Shown here: positions 62,371 to 64,000 of the stretch, one piece after another
Position numbering within the stretch: position 1 is the first letter of the stretch
Layout of the letters: each line of letters starts with the position of its first letter
Assembly (NCBI RefSeq): GCF_002975275.1
Contig: NZ_PCOQ01000002.1
Span: forward strand, 186,001-250,000
Source of the DNA: Achromobacter sp. MYb9
Lineage (GTDB): Bacteria > Pseudomonadota > Gammaproteobacteria > Burkholderiales > Burkholderiaceae_B
Direction: 5' to 3'
Length of the DNA stretch: 64,000 nt
Program-made: the position numbers and the translations under genes
The notes under the pieces: model-generated
Told to the model about the DNA's origin: nothing
Seen by the model: only the letters and a program-made list of their open reading frames with translations
The model's database searches: none

Positions 62371-63789
62371 CTACTTCCGGCCGGTGACCAGGTTTTTCAT
62401 CTTGACCCGATACGCCAGCAGCGCACAGGCAAGCGACAGCACAATACACAGGACCAGGCCGGCCCGCACTCCGTTTAGTACCGTGCTGTGTGAAATGATG
62501 ATGCCGACCACCGCCGTGCCCAAGGCGCTGCCGATGGCGCGCGTGGTCTGAACCAGCGCCGAGGCCACGCCCACGTCGCGGCGTTCGCTCAGCATCTGCA
62601 TGAAGAGCGTCAGGTTGGGCAGCAGGAAGCCCAGCGCGCAGCCGTTGACGAAGAAGGCGGCCAGGATCCACCACGCCGAAGTGCCCGGGGAAATCAGCAG
62701 TACCATCAGCGTGCCGGCCGCCAGCAGCAGGGCGCCGAACACCATCAGGCGCTGCGGTTCGGTCTGCTTGGGGAACAGCCGGCCGTTGACGATGCTGCCC
62801 ACCGAGATCGCGGCGACCAGCGGGGTCAGCAGCAGCCCGGCCTCGCTGGGCGTGTAGCCGAGCACCTGCTGCAGCAGCAGCGGGCTGTAGAAGATCAGCA
62901 CGAACATCACCGCGCCGACCATCATGGCGGCCAGGTTCAGCAAACGGGAATCGAGGCCCGCCAGGACGCGTAGCGGAAAGATGGGCGATTTCACGCGGCG
63001 TTCGGTAGGAATCAGGATGGCGATGGCGGCCACGCCGACCAGCGCCAGCATGCCTCCCAGAAGCGGACGCGCGTGCTCGCCGCTGACAAAGGCCAGTTCC
63101 AGCGCCGCGAGCGGCGCGCCCACGGCCAGGACCAACAGGATGGCGCCCACCCAGTCGATCTTGCGGCTGCCGTCATGGATGGGGCGGATGCGCGGAAAAT
63201 AGCGTGCAAGCAGGAAGAAGGCGCCGGCCGCCGCAATGGGCGAGATGAAGAACGCCGCGCGCCAGCCCAGCGCTTGCGTGGCCGCGCCGCCCAGAACCGG
63301 GCCGATGCCGCTGGCCATGGCGAAGGCGGCGGACACCAGCGCCATCCATCGCACGCGCTGCTTGGCGTCGGGGAACAGGTCGGCGGGCGCCGCGAAGGCG
63401 GTGGCGATCATCATGCCGCCGCCTACCCCCTGAAGGGTCCGGAACACGATCAACTGCGTCATGGATTGCGCCAGGCCACAGGCGATGGACCCCAGCGCAA
63501 TGATCAGGACCGAAACCAGCATCAAGGGCTTGCGGCCGAACATGTCGCCCAGCCGGCCGAAAATCAGGATGGACGCCGCGGTGGCCAGCAGGTAGCCGGT
63601 GCCGACCCACGCATAGAGGGCCATGCCGTTTAGCGCTTCGGCCACGCGGGGTAGCGTGGTGCTGATAATGGTGGAATCCAGCGCCGCCAGCACCACCGTC
63701 GCCGACACGCCGGCCATCGCCATCAGGAGGTCCCTGCGGGAGCGGGCGGGGTCGGCGGCTGGCGGGGGCGGTGATGGCGGCGGAGTCAT
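62371..63789 (-). CDS. MFS transporter, DHA2-like (EmrB/QacA type)
   Basis: 472-aa major facilitator with about 14 helices. Motif D1 is LDSTIISTTLPRVAEAL, the loop 2-3 motif is GRLGDMFGRKPLMLV, and motif C is SGIGPVLGGAATQALGWRAAFFI. This DHA2 group exports drugs and cationic compounds. The N-terminus is Pro-rich and cytoplasmic. Probably in one transcript with the EamA gene. Confidence 0.94.
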   Translation of the reverse strand: MTPPPSPPPPAADPARSRRDLLMAMAGVSATVVLAALDSTIISTTLPRVAEALNGMALYAWVGTGYLLATAASILIFGRLGDMFGRKPLMLVSVLIIALGSIACGLAQSMTQLIVFRTLQGVGGGMMIATAFAAPADLFPDAKQRVRWMALVSAAFAMASGIGPVLGGAATQALGWRAAFFISPIAAAGAFFLLARYFPRIRPIHDGSRKIDWVGAILLVLAVGAPLAALELAFVSGEHARPLLGGMLALVGVAAIAILIPTERRVKSPIFPLRVLAGLDSRLLNLAAMMVGAVMFVLIFYSPLLLQQVLGYTPSEAGLLLTPLVAAISVGSIVNGRLFPKQTEPQRLMVFGALLLAAGTLMVLLISPGTSAWWILAAFFVNGCALGFLLPNLTLFMQMLSERRDVGVASALVQTTRAIGSALGTAVVGIIISHSTVLNGVRAGLVLCIVLSLACALLAYRVKMKNLVTGRK

Positions 63790-63822
63790 GCCGCTTAGGA
63801 TATCACCGGCCCACTAGGGTTT

Positions 63823-64000
63823 TCACTTGTAGAACGAGTGGTAACCCCAGAACACCGCGACCACCAGCAGCACCAGCACCCACGACCAGCGGGAATTGGA
63901 CAGGCCGCGGGGCTCGGGTTCCGGAGGCGGGGGCGGGGGGGCCAGGCGAGGCTGCACGGCCATGTGGTCGATAAAGGCGGCGAAGAACTTCTGGATGATC
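63823..64000 (-). CDS. C-terminal part of a small membrane protein (truncated at window end)
   Basis: The last 58 codons plus stop of a minus-strand frame that runs off the window. It reads IIQKFFAAFIDHMAVQP, a run of prolines and glutamates, then a single membrane helix WSWVLVLLVVAVFWGYH and the end SFYK. Family not recognised. The frame is 33 bp upstream of the MFS start. It is supported by the open frame to the edge and a credible C-terminal anchor. Confidence 0.55.
   Translation of the reverse strand, partial: IIQKFFAAFIDHMAVQPRLAPPPPPPEPEPRGLSNSRWSWVLVLLVVAVFWGYHSFYK

Noticed and set aside
1-64000. tRNA, rRNA, insertion sequences, integrase, CRISPR arrays, phage genes
   Set aside because: None recognised on either strand by reading; no transposase or integrase-like protein among the open frames.

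Overview
The window is a high-GC (roughly 65-70% by eye) chromosomal segment of a betaproteobacterium of the family Alcaligenaceae, most likely Achromobacter or a close Bordetella relative. The reasons are a Bordetella-style type VI secretion locus, a Bug/TctC extracytoplasmic receptor, several DUF4148 periplasmic proteins, betaproteobacterial housekeeping blocks (cyaY/lptM-lysA, mrcA/aroKB/dgt, uvrA/MFS/ssb) and a D-tartrate dehydratase. No tRNA, rRNA, CRISPR array, insertion sequence or prophage was seen. The genus is an inference.

Layout. 1-13.9 kb: the distal half of a type VI secretion cluster (tssG, tssH/clpV, convergent FHA protein and TssQ-like lipoprotein, then tssJ-tssK-tssL-tssM-tagF and a degenerate protein kinase with a PEGA tail). 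The sheath, tube and baseplate genes tssABCEF, hcp and vgrG are not present and are presumably left of the window. 13.9-21.2 kb: core genes lysA, lptM, cyaY, mrcA, aroK, aroB, dgt. 21.2-25.2 kb: an M20 amidohydrolase with a Bug receptor and divergent LysR, then a glutathione transferase. 25.2-30.3 kb: uvrA, an MFS transporter and ssb. 30.3-35.5 kb: a trpBA operon with divergent TrpI-like LysR, then a LysR gene divergent from tarD. 35.5-45.6 kb: accessory and regulatory genes, including three DUF4148 proteins, two TetR regulators with recognisable palindromic operators, an isochorismatase-family hydrolase, the glyoxylate module glcB/glcC and a saccharopine-dehydrogenase-like protein. 45.6-50 kb: DUF1090, ubiA, a PLP aminotransferase, msrC and a DapA-family lyase with a long structured leader. 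50-54.5 kb: a four-gene operon (membrane fatty-acid hydroxylase, fatty-acid desaturase, ketosynthase III fused to a haem-oxygenase-like diiron domain, and an unrecognised protein). 54.7-64 kb: an antiporter, FmdB/DUF502/aspS, an EEP phosphatase with ClsB, EamA and MFS transporters, and a truncated membrane protein.

The most interesting region is the 50-54.5 kb operon. Three proteins have the histidine/carboxylate patterns of non-haem diiron enzymes, and one of these is covalently joined to a condensing enzyme, which suggests a fatty-acid-derived product that is condensed, desaturated and oxidatively tailored. Other points are: (i) four copies of a TAYCTA-N4-TAGRTA palindrome shared by two DUF4148 genes and the adjacent tetR; (ii) a TTCGCAC-N4-GTGCGAA operator pair linking a second TetR to an unannotated 37-aa membrane protein plus isochorismatase operon; (iii) two TGGTCATACCA GlcC-type sites; (iv) an ~80-bp GC-rich dispersed repeat placed directly after two stop codons in the same sense; (v) a leader with mutually exclusive hairpins and a Lys-containing small ORF before the DapA-family gene. 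All functional statements are from reading motifs and gene order; no database search was run.
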